Shown here in pieces: positions 55,625-62,968 of a stretch of DNA of 64,000 nucleotides. This stretch comes from CAWEDP01 sp963807925 (lineage in GTDB: Bacteria; Acidobacteriota; Vicinamibacteria; Vicinamibacterales; CAVVIG01): positions 496,001 through 560,000 of the forward strand of contig CAWEDP010000002.1 in assembly GCA_963807925.1 (NCBI GenBank), read 5' to 3'. The notes under the pieces are model-generated. The model made no database searches, was not told the origin of the DNA, and saw nothing but the letters and a program-made list of their open reading frames with translations. Numbering within the stretch: position 1 is the stretch's first letter; each line of letters opens with the position of its first letter. Position numbers and translations under genes: made by a program.

Positions 55625-55645
55625 CTGGTACCCTTCTGGTACCCT
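55625..55645. repeat. 11-base tandem repeat CTGGTACCCT(T/A)
   Basis: CTGGTACCCT occurs at 55625-55634 and 55636-55645 as two adjacent 11-base units, directly after the REP-like palindromes and 13 bases before the recX stop. Each unit contains the palindrome GGTACC. Confidence 0.6.
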
Positions 55646-55657
55646 ACCGGAGGGTCT

Positions 55658-56128
55658 TCACCTCTGGTGCTGTTTGCGCTGTCGAAGAACGGCGAGCACG
55701 CGGACGGGTTCGAAGCCCTGACCGATCAGATACCGGTACAGACGCTGGAATTCGGCTTCGTCGATCGGGCCCCGATTGCGGAGCCGTCGCGCCAGCGACG
55801 CCTCGATGAGCGCATCCGGGTCGGCGGCGCCGAACAGTTCGTCGGTGACGCGGCGGGCCGTCGCCGGTGAGATGCCGGCCTGTTCGAGGTGACGGCGAAC
55901 GCGGAGCCGGCCGCGGCGCTTCACCGTCATCTGGGTCCGCGCCATGGCTTCCGCCACGCGCCCGTCATCGACGACGCGGTCCGCGCGAAGGCGATCGAGG
56001 GCCGCGTCGATAGCGCCCGATGGATGCTGGCGTCGTTCGAGCCGCTGCCGCACCTGCGCTTCCGACAGGTCGCGGCGGGCGAGCAGCTTCAGCGCGTCGA
56101 GGTAGGCGGGCTGTCCGCGGGGGGCCAT
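55658..56128 (-). CDS. recX: Regulatory protein RecX
   Basis: This 156-residue protein inhibits RecA filament activity in well-studied members. AYLDALKLLARRDLSEAQVRQRL and GRLRVRRHLEQAGISPATARRV are the three-helix RecX repeats. The ATG at 56128 gives the family length (about 150-160); the frame is open upstream into pilT without meaning. It lies 25 bases after pilT. recA is not in the window, and recX is separated from alaS by two plus-strand genes. Confidence 0.9.
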   Translation of the reverse strand: MAPRGQPAYLDALKLLARRDLSEAQVRQRLERRQHPSGAIDAALDRLRADRVVDDGRVAEAMARTQMTVKRRGRLRVRRHLEQAGISPATARRVTDELFGAADPDALIEASLARRLRNRGPIDEAEFQRLYRYLIGQGFEPVRVLAVLRQRKQHQR

Positions 56129-56153
56129 CGTGGAGGACTCGGCGCCCGGCGCG

Positions 56154-57296
56154 TCATCGGCCGAATCTGGTGATATCCGGTGTGCCGATCGACCGGGCCA
56201 TCTGCTCGCGGCTGATGTCGGACGTCGTGGAGACGCCCTGGACCCGGAGCTTGAACTCGTCGACGTTCGACGCCCACCGCAGCGCCTCCTCGTAGGAGAC
56301 CAGGCCCTGTTCGTACAGCCCGAAGATCGATTGATCGAACGTCTGCATCCGGTACTGCGACGTCCCGGCGGCAATCGCGCCGTGGATCAGGTGCGTCTTG
56401 TCCTTGTCGACGATGCAGTCGCGGATGAAGGGGGTGCTGATCATCACCTCGACCGCCGGGGCCCGCCCGTCGCCGTCCGCCTTCGGCAGCAGGCGCTGCG
56501 AGATGACGGCCTTGAGCACGCTCGCCAGCTGGAGGCGGATTTGTTTCTGCTGGTGGGGCGGAAACACGGCGATGATGCGGTTGATCGTCTCGGTGGCGTC
56601 CAGGGTGTGCAGTGTCGAGAGCACGAGGTGGCCGGTCTCCGCCGCGAGGAGGCCCGTTTCGATGGTCTCGAAATCGCGCATCTCGCCCACGAGGATGACG
56701 TCGGGATCCTGCCGGAGGGCGCTCCGGAGCGCCTGCGCGAACGATCGCGTGTCGACCGAGACCTCGCGCTGATTGATCATCGACCGGAGATCGCGGTGGA
56801 GGAATTCGATCGGATCCTCGACCGTCATCACGTGCGCCGACCGCGTCTTGTTGATGTGGTCGATCATCGACGCCAGCGTCGTGCTCTTGCCGCTGCCGGT
56901 CGTGCCGGTCACCAGCACGAGCCCGCGCTCCTCTTCAGCGATGGTCTTCAGGACGGCCGGCAGGCCGAGCTCTTCGATCGTGCGGATCTGCATCGGGATG
57001 ACGCGGAGGACCAGGCCGATGGTGCCGCGCTGCTGAAAGACGTTGCAGCGAAAGCGGCCGAGCCCCGGAACGCTGTAGGCGAGGTCGACCTCCTGGGCGT
57101 CCTTGAACTTCTGCCGCTGTGCGGTGGACATGACCGCCGCGCTCATCGCCACGACGTCTTCGTGGTCCAGCTTCTTGTCTTCGGTGGCCGGCAGGAGCGT
57201 GCCGCGGACCCGGATCATCGGATAGCTCCCGACCTTGAGGTGAAGGTCGGAGGCGCCTTGATCCACCGCGATCTTCAGGAGATCGTTGACATGCAT
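56154..57296 (-). CDS. pilT: Type IV pilus retraction ATPase PilT
   Basis: This 380-residue hexameric ATPase drives pilus retraction. HVNDLLKIAVDQGASDLHL starts the N-domain, Walker A is GTTGSGKST (residues 131-139), the Asp box is in TVEDPIEF and Walker B in ILVGEMRD. The PilT-specific AIRNLIRE motif appears as FIRDCIVD (about 290-297), a clear departure that could alter retraction or mark a PilT-like paralogue. No other pilus genes are here. The ATG is seven bases from a TACAAT box. Confidence 0.92.
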   Translation of the reverse strand: MHVNDLLKIAVDQGASDLHLKVGSYPMIRVRGTLLPATEDKKLDHEDVVAMSAAVMSTAQRQKFKDAQEVDLAYSVPGLGRFRCNVFQQRGTIGLVLRVIPMQIRTIEELGLPAVLKTIAEEERGLVLVTGTTGSGKSTTLASMIDHINKTRSAHVMTVEDPIEFLHRDLRSMINQREVSVDTRSFAQALRSALRQDPDVILVGEMRDFETIETGLLAAETGHLVLSTLHTLDATETINRIIAVFPPHQQKQIRLQLASVLKAVISQRLLPKADGDGRAPAVEVMISTPFIRDCIVDKDKTHLIHGAIAAGTSQYRMQTFDQSIFGLYEQGLVSYEEALRWASNVDEFKLRVQGVSTTSDISREQMARSIGTPDITRFGR

Positions 57297-57303
57297 CGAT
57301 CGT

Positions 57304-57309
57304 ATTGTA
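57304..57309 (-). promoter_or_regulatory. -10 box seven bases before pilT
   Basis: On the minus strand TACAAT (five of six matches to TATAAT) ends seven bases before the pilT ATG. Transcription would start at or next to the start codon, implying a leaderless mRNA. No -35 is evident. Confidence 0.4.
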
Positions 57310-57362
57310 GCGTGCCGGCGCGGGCGCGCGGTTCCGGCGCCGTCACGGCCTTGCGCGCCTCG

Positions 57363-58322
57363 TCATTGCGCTTCGCCGCAGAACGGACACCGATCCGATC
57401 GCGCGTGGAGCGGCTTGCGGCACTGCCAGCAGAAGCGCGGCTGCGGCGCCTCGCGCGCGCGCAGTCGCGCGTGGATGTCCTGCACGGTGCCTGACTCGAC
57501 GACCGCCGGGCGCCGCGGCCCCCCGCCGCGGCGGGCCGCCAGCACGTCGTCGAGGATATCGCCGGCCCGCTGATAGCGCGAGGCCACCTCCGGCGACATC
57601 GCTTTCATGACGATATCGCTGATGGCTTTCGGGATCCGGGGGTTCCTGAGGCGGGGCGGCGTGACCAGCTCTCCTCGCGACAGCCGATCGAGATCGGCCG
57701 GCGACGGCCTCTCGTAGGGCAGCACTCCGGTCAGCATCTGGTACATCGTCACGCCGAGCGAGTAGATGTCGGAGGCGAACACCGCCTTGCCCTGAAACTG
57801 CTCCGGCGCCATGTACGGAGGGCTGCCGATCACCGTCGTGCCGTGCGCGGCGATCTCCAGGAACCGCGACGTGCCGAAGTCGGCGACCTTCAGCAGACCG
57901 TTCTCGGTGACGAGCACGTTCGAGGGCCGCAGATCGCGGTGCAGCACCCCCTGGCGGTGCGCGTGGCCGACGGCGTTGCAGATCTGGCAGATGTGATCGA
58001 GCGCGACGCCGATCTCGAGCGGGCCCTCGCGCGCGAGCAGCGATTCGAGCGTCTCGCCAGGCACGAACTCCATCACGATGAAGAAGACGTTCTCCTGCCT
58101 CTCGGCGGTCAGAATCGTGACGATGTTCGGATGGTTGAGCGTCGCCAGCAGGCGCGGTTCGCGCAGCAGCTCGCCGAAGTCGGCGGTCTGCCGGTGCGGG
58201 ACCTTCAGGGCGACCTTCTTGTCGATCCAGGTGTCCTCGGCCAGGTAAACCGTGCCGAACCCCCCGCTGCCGACCGTGGACAGGACCTTGTACTTCCCGA
58301 CGATCTGGCCCCGGAAGAACAC
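57363..58322 (-). CDS. Serine/threonine protein kinase with C-terminal zinc ribbon
   Basis: This 319-residue Hanks-type kinase has a Gly loop GSGGFGTV (18-25), Lys40 in VALK, HRD at 128-130, Asn135 and DFG at 148-150. The usual HRDLKPxN reads HRDLRPSN, with Arg for the catalytic-loop Lys. GSPPYMAPEQF is the activation segment. Instead of a membrane helix and sensor domain, the C-terminus (298-315) holds a zinc ribbon, CWQC...CPFC. It is therefore cytosolic. It is upstream of pilT on the same strand, separated by 66 bases. It starts at GTG 58322. Confidence 0.9.
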   Translation of the reverse strand: MFFRGQIVGKYKVLSTVGSGGFGTVYLAEDTWIDKKVALKVPHRQTADFGELLREPRLLATLNHPNIVTILTAERQENVFFIVMEFVPGETLESLLAREGPLEIGVALDHICQICNAVGHAHRQGVLHRDLRPSNVLVTENGLLKVADFGTSRFLEIAAHGTTVIGSPPYMAPEQFQGKAVFASDIYSLGVTMYQMLTGVLPYERPSPADLDRLSRGELVTPPRLRNPRIPKAISDIVMKAMSPEVASRYQRAGDILDDVLAARRGGGPRRPAVVESGTVQDIHARLRAREAPQPRFCWQCRKPLHARSDRCPFCGEAQ

Positions 58323-58328
58323 CGGGCG

Positions 58329-58334
58329 AGTATA
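58329..58334 (-). promoter_or_regulatory. -10 box six bases before the kinase gene
   Basis: On the minus strand TATACT ends six bases before the kinase GTG. This spacing predicts a transcript beginning at the start codon. No matching -35 is seen. Confidence 0.4.
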
Positions 58335-58341
58335 CCGACAT

Positions 58342-58371
58342 TTGCGCGCAGCTGCCCTGACGGGGGACAAT
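58342..58371 (+). promoter_or_regulatory. Possible promoter before ilvE
   Basis: TTGCGC at 58342-58347 and GACAAT at 58366-58371 have an 18-base spacer and point toward ilvE, 16 bases further on. It overlaps the divergent kinase promoter region. Confidence 0.35.
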
Positions 58372-58387
58372 GGCCGCGAGAGTTCGC

Positions 58388-59512
58388 ATGACGATCGCCA
58401 ATCTGACGAGAGCCGGGAAGCCCGAACAGCCGCTGGATCCGCTGCAGCTCGAGTTCGGCAGGATGTTCACGCCGAACTTCTTCGTCTCCGAGTACCACGG
58501 CGGCGAGTGGCGGAATCCCCGCATTCAGCCGATCGAGCCGTTTTCGCTGCACCCGGCGGCGCTCGTCTTTCACTACGCGCAGACGGTTTTCGAAGGCCTC
58601 AAGGCGTTCCGCCAGATCGACGGGCGCGTCGTGCTGTTCCGGGCCGAGAGGAACGCGCAGCGGTTCCAGCTGTCCGCTGATCGCCTCAGCATTCCGCGCG
58701 TGGATGAGGCCTTGTTTCTCGATGCGATCAGCGCGCTGGTGGAGAACGAGCGGTACTATCTCCCTGAAGCGCCCGGGTGCCTCTACATCCGGCCGACGCT
58801 CATGGGAATCGACGCGACGCTCGGCGTGAAGAGCGCGAGCGACTTCATCTTCTTCATCCTCACGCTGCCCTCGGGCGGCTACTTCAAGGGCGCGAATCTC
58901 GCCGCGGGGCCCGGCGCCATCGACGTGCTCGTCACCCGGTCCGTGGTGCGGGCGGCACCGGGCGGCATGGGCGGCGTGAAGGCGGGCGCGAACTATGCGG
59001 GCACGCTCCAGATCACCGAGTACGCCAAGACCGTCGGCTGCGCCCAGGTGCTCTTCCTCGATGCGCACCACCACCAGTACGTCGAGGAAATGGGCGGCAT
59101 GAACATCATGTTCGTGCAGGGCAATCGCCTGCGGACGCCGCCGCTCACCGACACGATTCTGAACGGCGTGACCCGCGACTCGCTGCTCGTCATCGGCCGC
59201 GAGCAGAGCCTGGATGTCGCCGAGGCGCCGATCGCGATTGACGAGGTGACCGCCGGTCTGAGCGACGGGTCAATCGGCGAGATGTTCGCCTGCGGAACGG
59301 CGGCCGTCGTCATCGGCATCCGCTCGCTGAGGTTTGAGGACGGTGCGACGGTCCGCGCCGCCGCGGGCCCAGGGCCGGTCACCCGCCGGCTGTACGAGAC
59401 GCTGACCGACGTTCAGTACGGACGCCTGCCCGACACCCACGGGTGGATCCGGGAAGTGTGCCCCGCGGACACCGCGGCCCACGTGCACCAGGCGGTCGGC
59501 AAGGCGCCGTAG
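58388..59512 (+). CDS. ilvE: Branched-chain amino acid aminotransferase
   Basis: This 374-residue PLP enzyme interconverts branched-chain amino acids and 2-oxo acids. It belongs to the longer group II type (ALVFHYAQTVFEGLKAF, LYIRPTLMGIDATLGV). The PLP Lys is about residue 198 in GGVKAGANYAG, and EEMGGMNIMFV follows. The ATG at 58388 starts close to the conserved region; an upstream in-frame start at 58370 adds six residues. It diverges from the kinase, and rsmE follows 12 bases downstream. Confidence 0.94.
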   Translation: MTIANLTRAGKPEQPLDPLQLEFGRMFTPNFFVSEYHGGEWRNPRIQPIEPFSLHPAALVFHYAQTVFEGLKAFRQIDGRVVLFRAERNAQRFQLSADRLSIPRVDEALFLDAISALVENERYYLPEAPGCLYIRPTLMGIDATLGVKSASDFIFFILTLPSGGYFKGANLAAGPGAIDVLVTRSVVRAAPGGMGGVKAGANYAGTLQITEYAKTVGCAQVLFLDAHHHQYVEEMGGMNIMFVQGNRLRTPPLTDTILNGVTRDSLLVIGREQSLDVAEAPIAIDEVTAGLSDGSIGEMFACGTAAVVIGIRSLRFEDGATVRAAAGPGPVTRRLYETLTDVQYGRLPDTHGWIREVCPADTAAHVHQAVGKAP

Positions 59513-59524
59513 CTCCCGCATGCC

Positions 59525-60274
59525 GTGTCAGTCCACCGCTTCTTCGCACCTGCGCTCGATCCGGGCGACGAAACGGTGGCGCTCCCGCGCGAGGAAGCCG
59601 AACAGCTGACGCGCGTGCTGCGGTTGTCGGTCGGTGACACGATTGCGGTGTTCGACGGCCGCGGCCGCGAATTCCTCGCACGCGTGGCCGGCGTGACGGG
59701 CCGCCGCGACGTCCGCGTGCAGCTGGTCTCGCGGATCGATCCCGCCGACGAGCCGTCGGTCTCCCTCACGCTCGTGCAGGCCGTCCTCAAGGGCGACAAG
59801 ATGGACGATATCGTCCGCGACGCCGTGATGCTCGGCGTCGCGGCCATTCATCCGATCGTCACGGCTCGGACCGAAACGACCGTCGCGGCACTCGTCAACG
59901 GATCGCGCGTCGACAGATGGCGGCGGCTCGCGCTGGCGGCCGTCAAGCAGTCGCGCCGCGCGACGCTGCCGGAGATTCGCCTGCCGCTGCGGTTCGAGGA
60001 TTTCCTCGACGAGCCGCCGGCCGAGGTTCGCCTGATGCTCGTCGAACCGGGCGCCGGCGCCGCGACCGGCTCGCTTGGCGCGCTCCGCGGCGAGCCGGCG
60101 CCGGCCGACGCCGCCGTGATCGTCGGACCCGAGGGCGGCTGGACCGGACAGGAGCTCGCGGTGGCCGCCCGGTCCGGCGTCCGGTTGATCACGCTCGGCC
60201 ACCGCACGCTGCGCGCCGATGCAGTGCCGGTGGCCGCGGTCAGCGTCCTCCAGTTTCTCTGGAACGATCTGTAG
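59525..60274 (+). CDS. rsmE: 16S rRNA (uracil-1498-N3)-methyltransferase RsmE
   Basis: This 249-residue SPOUT-class methyltransferase modifies U1498 of 16S rRNA. VHRFFAPAL at the N-terminal PUA-like domain, QAVLKGDKMDDIVRDAVMLGV, and the knot sequence VGPEGGWTGQE (about 200-210) with LITLGHRTLRADAVPVAA identify RsmE. It starts at GTG 59525. RsmE is often encoded beside prmA and dnaJ, which are present downstream on the other strand. Confidence 0.94.
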   Translation: MSVHRFFAPALDPGDETVALPREEAEQLTRVLRLSVGDTIAVFDGRGREFLARVAGVTGRRDVRVQLVSRIDPADEPSVSLTLVQAVLKGDKMDDIVRDAVMLGVAAIHPIVTARTETTVAALVNGSRVDRWRRLALAAVKQSRRATLPEIRLPLRFEDFLDEPPAEVRLMLVEPGAGAATGSLGALRGEPAPADAAVIVGPEGGWTGQELAVAARSGVRLITLGHRTLRADAVPVAAVSVLQFLWNDL

Positions 60275-60283
60275 GGGTCCGAG

Positions 60284-62099
60284 TTACCGGACCGCGAGTC
60301 TGAAGTCGTGCGTCTGGGTGCCGCCCTCGCTAAGCACGACGCTGGCGGCGCCGATGCGCTGCTGATCCAGGAAGGCCGGCTCGAACCATTCCCCCTGCTC
60401 GGCCGGGTCCACCGTCGCCAGATAGTAGCTGCCGGCCGGCAATCCGCGCAGCTGGAACCGCCCGGTCTGATCCGGGCGGGCGGTCGCGATCTGCCGCGAC
60501 AGCGGCCTCCACAGCGTCGTGTCGAAGGGGAACGCCAGGACCGTGAAGTCGGTCACCGGATCGCCGCGCAGATCGATGATCGTCCCGTTGATTTCCGTCT
60601 GACGGCTCGAGAAGGTCACGACAACGTTGTTCAGCTGCTGCCCGCTGCGGAGCGCAATCGGCGTGTCGACGACGTCCCGACCGTCCACCATCACCGATTT
60701 CAGCGACCATCCCCGGAGCTGTCCGGCGAGCCGAATGAAGTGCAATCCGGCGGCCACGCCGTCGAGCGTGAACCTGCCGTCCTTGTCGACGCGCGCGTTC
60801 GGGTTGGGCCCGAGCGCGGCGCCGCTCTCGGTCGCCGGCGCCGTGACGCGGACCTGCGAGAACTCCGGCGCGTCCGCGCCTTCGAAGGCGACGCTCCCGC
60901 TGAGCGTCGCGCCCGGCGACAGGATCAGCGGCACGTCGGCGACTTCGCCGCTCGCGACAGTGAGCGGCTGCGCCGCGAACTGCGGCGGATCGGTATCGGT
61001 GCCTCTCGCGCGCAGGGTATAGCGCCCCGGCGGCACGTTGGCGATCGAGAACCGGCCTTCCCAGTCGATCCGGCTGCCGAAGTTGACGCCGATCTGGCCG
61101 CGGCCGCCCGCCCCGCTGCCGGTGTCGGGCGTGAGGTTCACCTGTCCGCTGTAGGTAATGGAGCCATCAGGCCCCATCACCGTGCCGGCGACGTGAGCGG
61201 TGCGCACCAGCAGCAGGTTGAAATCGACGTCGAGCAACTCCTGGCCCACGCCCACCGTCACCGGCCGCGATTCCTCGACCGACGGCACGCCTGGATAGTA
61301 GGTCGGCGCGTACACCTTCGCCGTCTCGTCGTCGTCGCCGACGTCGAGGAACCCTCCGGGCGGGGCGCCTCGTCCGCCACGGGTTCCGGCGCCGCGGCCG
61401 CTGAACGCGCCGACCTGGCCGCCCCTGAAGCCCCCGCGCGGCCCGAAGTTGAAGTTGCGGGCCACGGCCGCGACGTAGTAGTCGCCGGGATTGAGGCCCC
61501 ACATGCGGAAGGTGCCGCAATCGTCGGTCTGGGCGGTGTCGGCGGGTACCAGCTGTCGCTGGCCCTGGGCGTACCGATACTGCAGGACGCGAACGGTCGC
61601 GCCCGGCATCGGATCGCCTGTCTCGTCGTAGACATGGCCGCTGATGACGCTGCCCCGCGGCAGCCGGAAATCGACGCCCCGGAACTGCTGACCGTCGGCG
61701 AGCTGCAGCGGCGTGCCGGACTGTAAGGGCCGCCGCTGCCCGTACGACAGCGTGACGAAGCCGGTTTTCGACACCGTGAGCGTGTAGCGACCCGCCGGCA
61801 GGTCGGTCAGAATCGAACACGCCGTTCTCGTCGGTGAGCGTCGCGCGCCCTTCGAACTGCGCGGCGCTGACCGCGGCGCGCGCGCGCCTGATCGGCCGGC
61901 CGTTGTCGGCGGCCAGCACGCGCCCGGTGATGCGGCCGGTGGGCGTCGGTGCGACGGTCTGCTGAGCCGGCGTATCGCGCGAGGGCTGCGACGATTGGCC
62001 GGCCGGCGCGCCTGGCCGCGCCGCCTGGGCCGCCAGAACAGTCGCTGACAGCGCAGCCACCGCCGAGAGGACGAACGGCCGCATCACGGTGTCCTTCAT
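60284..62099 (-). pseudogene. Secreted carboxypeptidase-regulatory-like domain protein, frameshifted
   Basis: A minus-strand gene of about 600 codons starts at ATG 62099 with a signal peptide (MRPFVLSAVAALSATVLAAQA) and a first beta-sandwich segment, GRITGRVLAADNGRPIRRA. Near 61812-61816 the frame breaks after ENGVF. The remainder continues in another frame from about SILTDLPAGRYTLTVSKTG to the stop at 60284. One extra base (reading VF-ILTDLPAG without the G) would explain it. The C-terminal part has repeated carboxypeptidase-regulatory-like domains. Such proteins are abundant in Acidobacteriota; the function is unknown. The break may be real or a sequence error. Confidence 0.75.
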
Positions 62100-62130
62100 T
62101 AAAGCAGACCGGGGCCCCAACGAGAAGATG

Positions 62131-62964
62131 TCACGAGATCCTCGCCGTGAGGCAGACCCATTCCGACTCCTGCGCGCGATCGCGCCATTCGGCTCCCCGC
62201 CACGCGCGTCGCACGTCCTGCTCCTCGCTCTCGAGGACGCCGCCCAGGATCACCGTGCCACCAGAAGCGACGGCGGCCCGCAGCCGGCCGGCGAAGCGCG
62301 CGAGCGAGGCGCCCGTGAGATTCGCGAGCACGATGTCCGCCGGGGCAAGAAGGACCGACGAGAGATCGGCCACGGCAAAGGTCACGTGACGCGCGTCGGG
62401 ATTGAGCCTCAGATTGCGAACCGCCGATTCGACCGCGTCCGGATCACTGTCGATCCCGTGCGCCCGCGCGGCGCCGAGCCGCGCGGCGGCAATCGCGAGC
62501 ACGCCCGACCCGGTCCCCACGTCCAGCACCGCAACTCCGGTGACGGCGCACGCCTGCAGTGCCAGCAGACAGAGCCGTGTGGTGGGATGCTGGCCGGTCC
62601 CGAATCCCATGGAGGGCTCTATCGTGATCACGCAGCTGGGGATCGGGAATCGGACATGAGGAACCTGCGACGCGGGAGCGACCCGACATTCGGGATTCGG
62701 GACGATCGTGATGCCCCCGACGGTGATAGGCGCGAGATTCTGCTGCGAGCGCGCCGCCCAGTCCTCGTCGGAGACCTCGATGGCGCTCGCGGTCTGTTGC
62801 CGGGCGATGAGGTGCGCCAGGGCAGCGTTGCGCTGGTGTTCGGTGGCGAAGAAGATGCGGGCGCCGGCCCCACGCTCCTCCACGGCCGTCGCCGCGAAGT
62901 CGTCGACGGCGGCGAGAATCAGGTCGTCCGCCGCAGGAAGGTCCAGCGCGGGAAAGAGCTTCAC
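62131..62964 (-). CDS. prmA: Ribosomal protein L11 methyltransferase PrmA
   Basis: This 277-residue class I methyltransferase trimethylates ribosomal protein L11. FGTGQHPTT, LDVGTGSGVLAIAAARLGA (SAM motif I) and the catalytic-loop NLTG (variant of NILA) are visible. The N-terminal substrate-recognition domain (about 1-95) is less conserved but in place. It starts at GTG 62964, four bases after the dnaJ stop, so the two are co-transcribed, a common order (dnaJ-prmA-rsmE). Confidence 0.93.
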   Translation of the reverse strand: MKLFPALDLPAADDLILAAVDDFAATAVEERGAGARIFFATEHQRNAALAHLIARQQTASAIEVSDEDWAARSQQNLAPITVGGITIVPNPECRVAPASQVPHVRFPIPSCVITIEPSMGFGTGQHPTTRLCLLALQACAVTGVAVLDVGTGSGVLAIAAARLGAARAHGIDSDPDAVESAVRNLRLNPDARHVTFAVADLSSVLLAPADIVLANLTGASLARFAGRLRAAVASGGTVILGGVLESEEQDVRRAWRGAEWRDRAQESEWVCLTARIS

Positions 62965-62968
62965 GCCG

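Noticed and set aside
60284..61774. A separate complete gene starting at 61774
   Set aside because: It would begin in mid-domain without a signal peptide; the missing N-terminus lies directly upstream in another frame, so it is the rear of a frameshifted gene.
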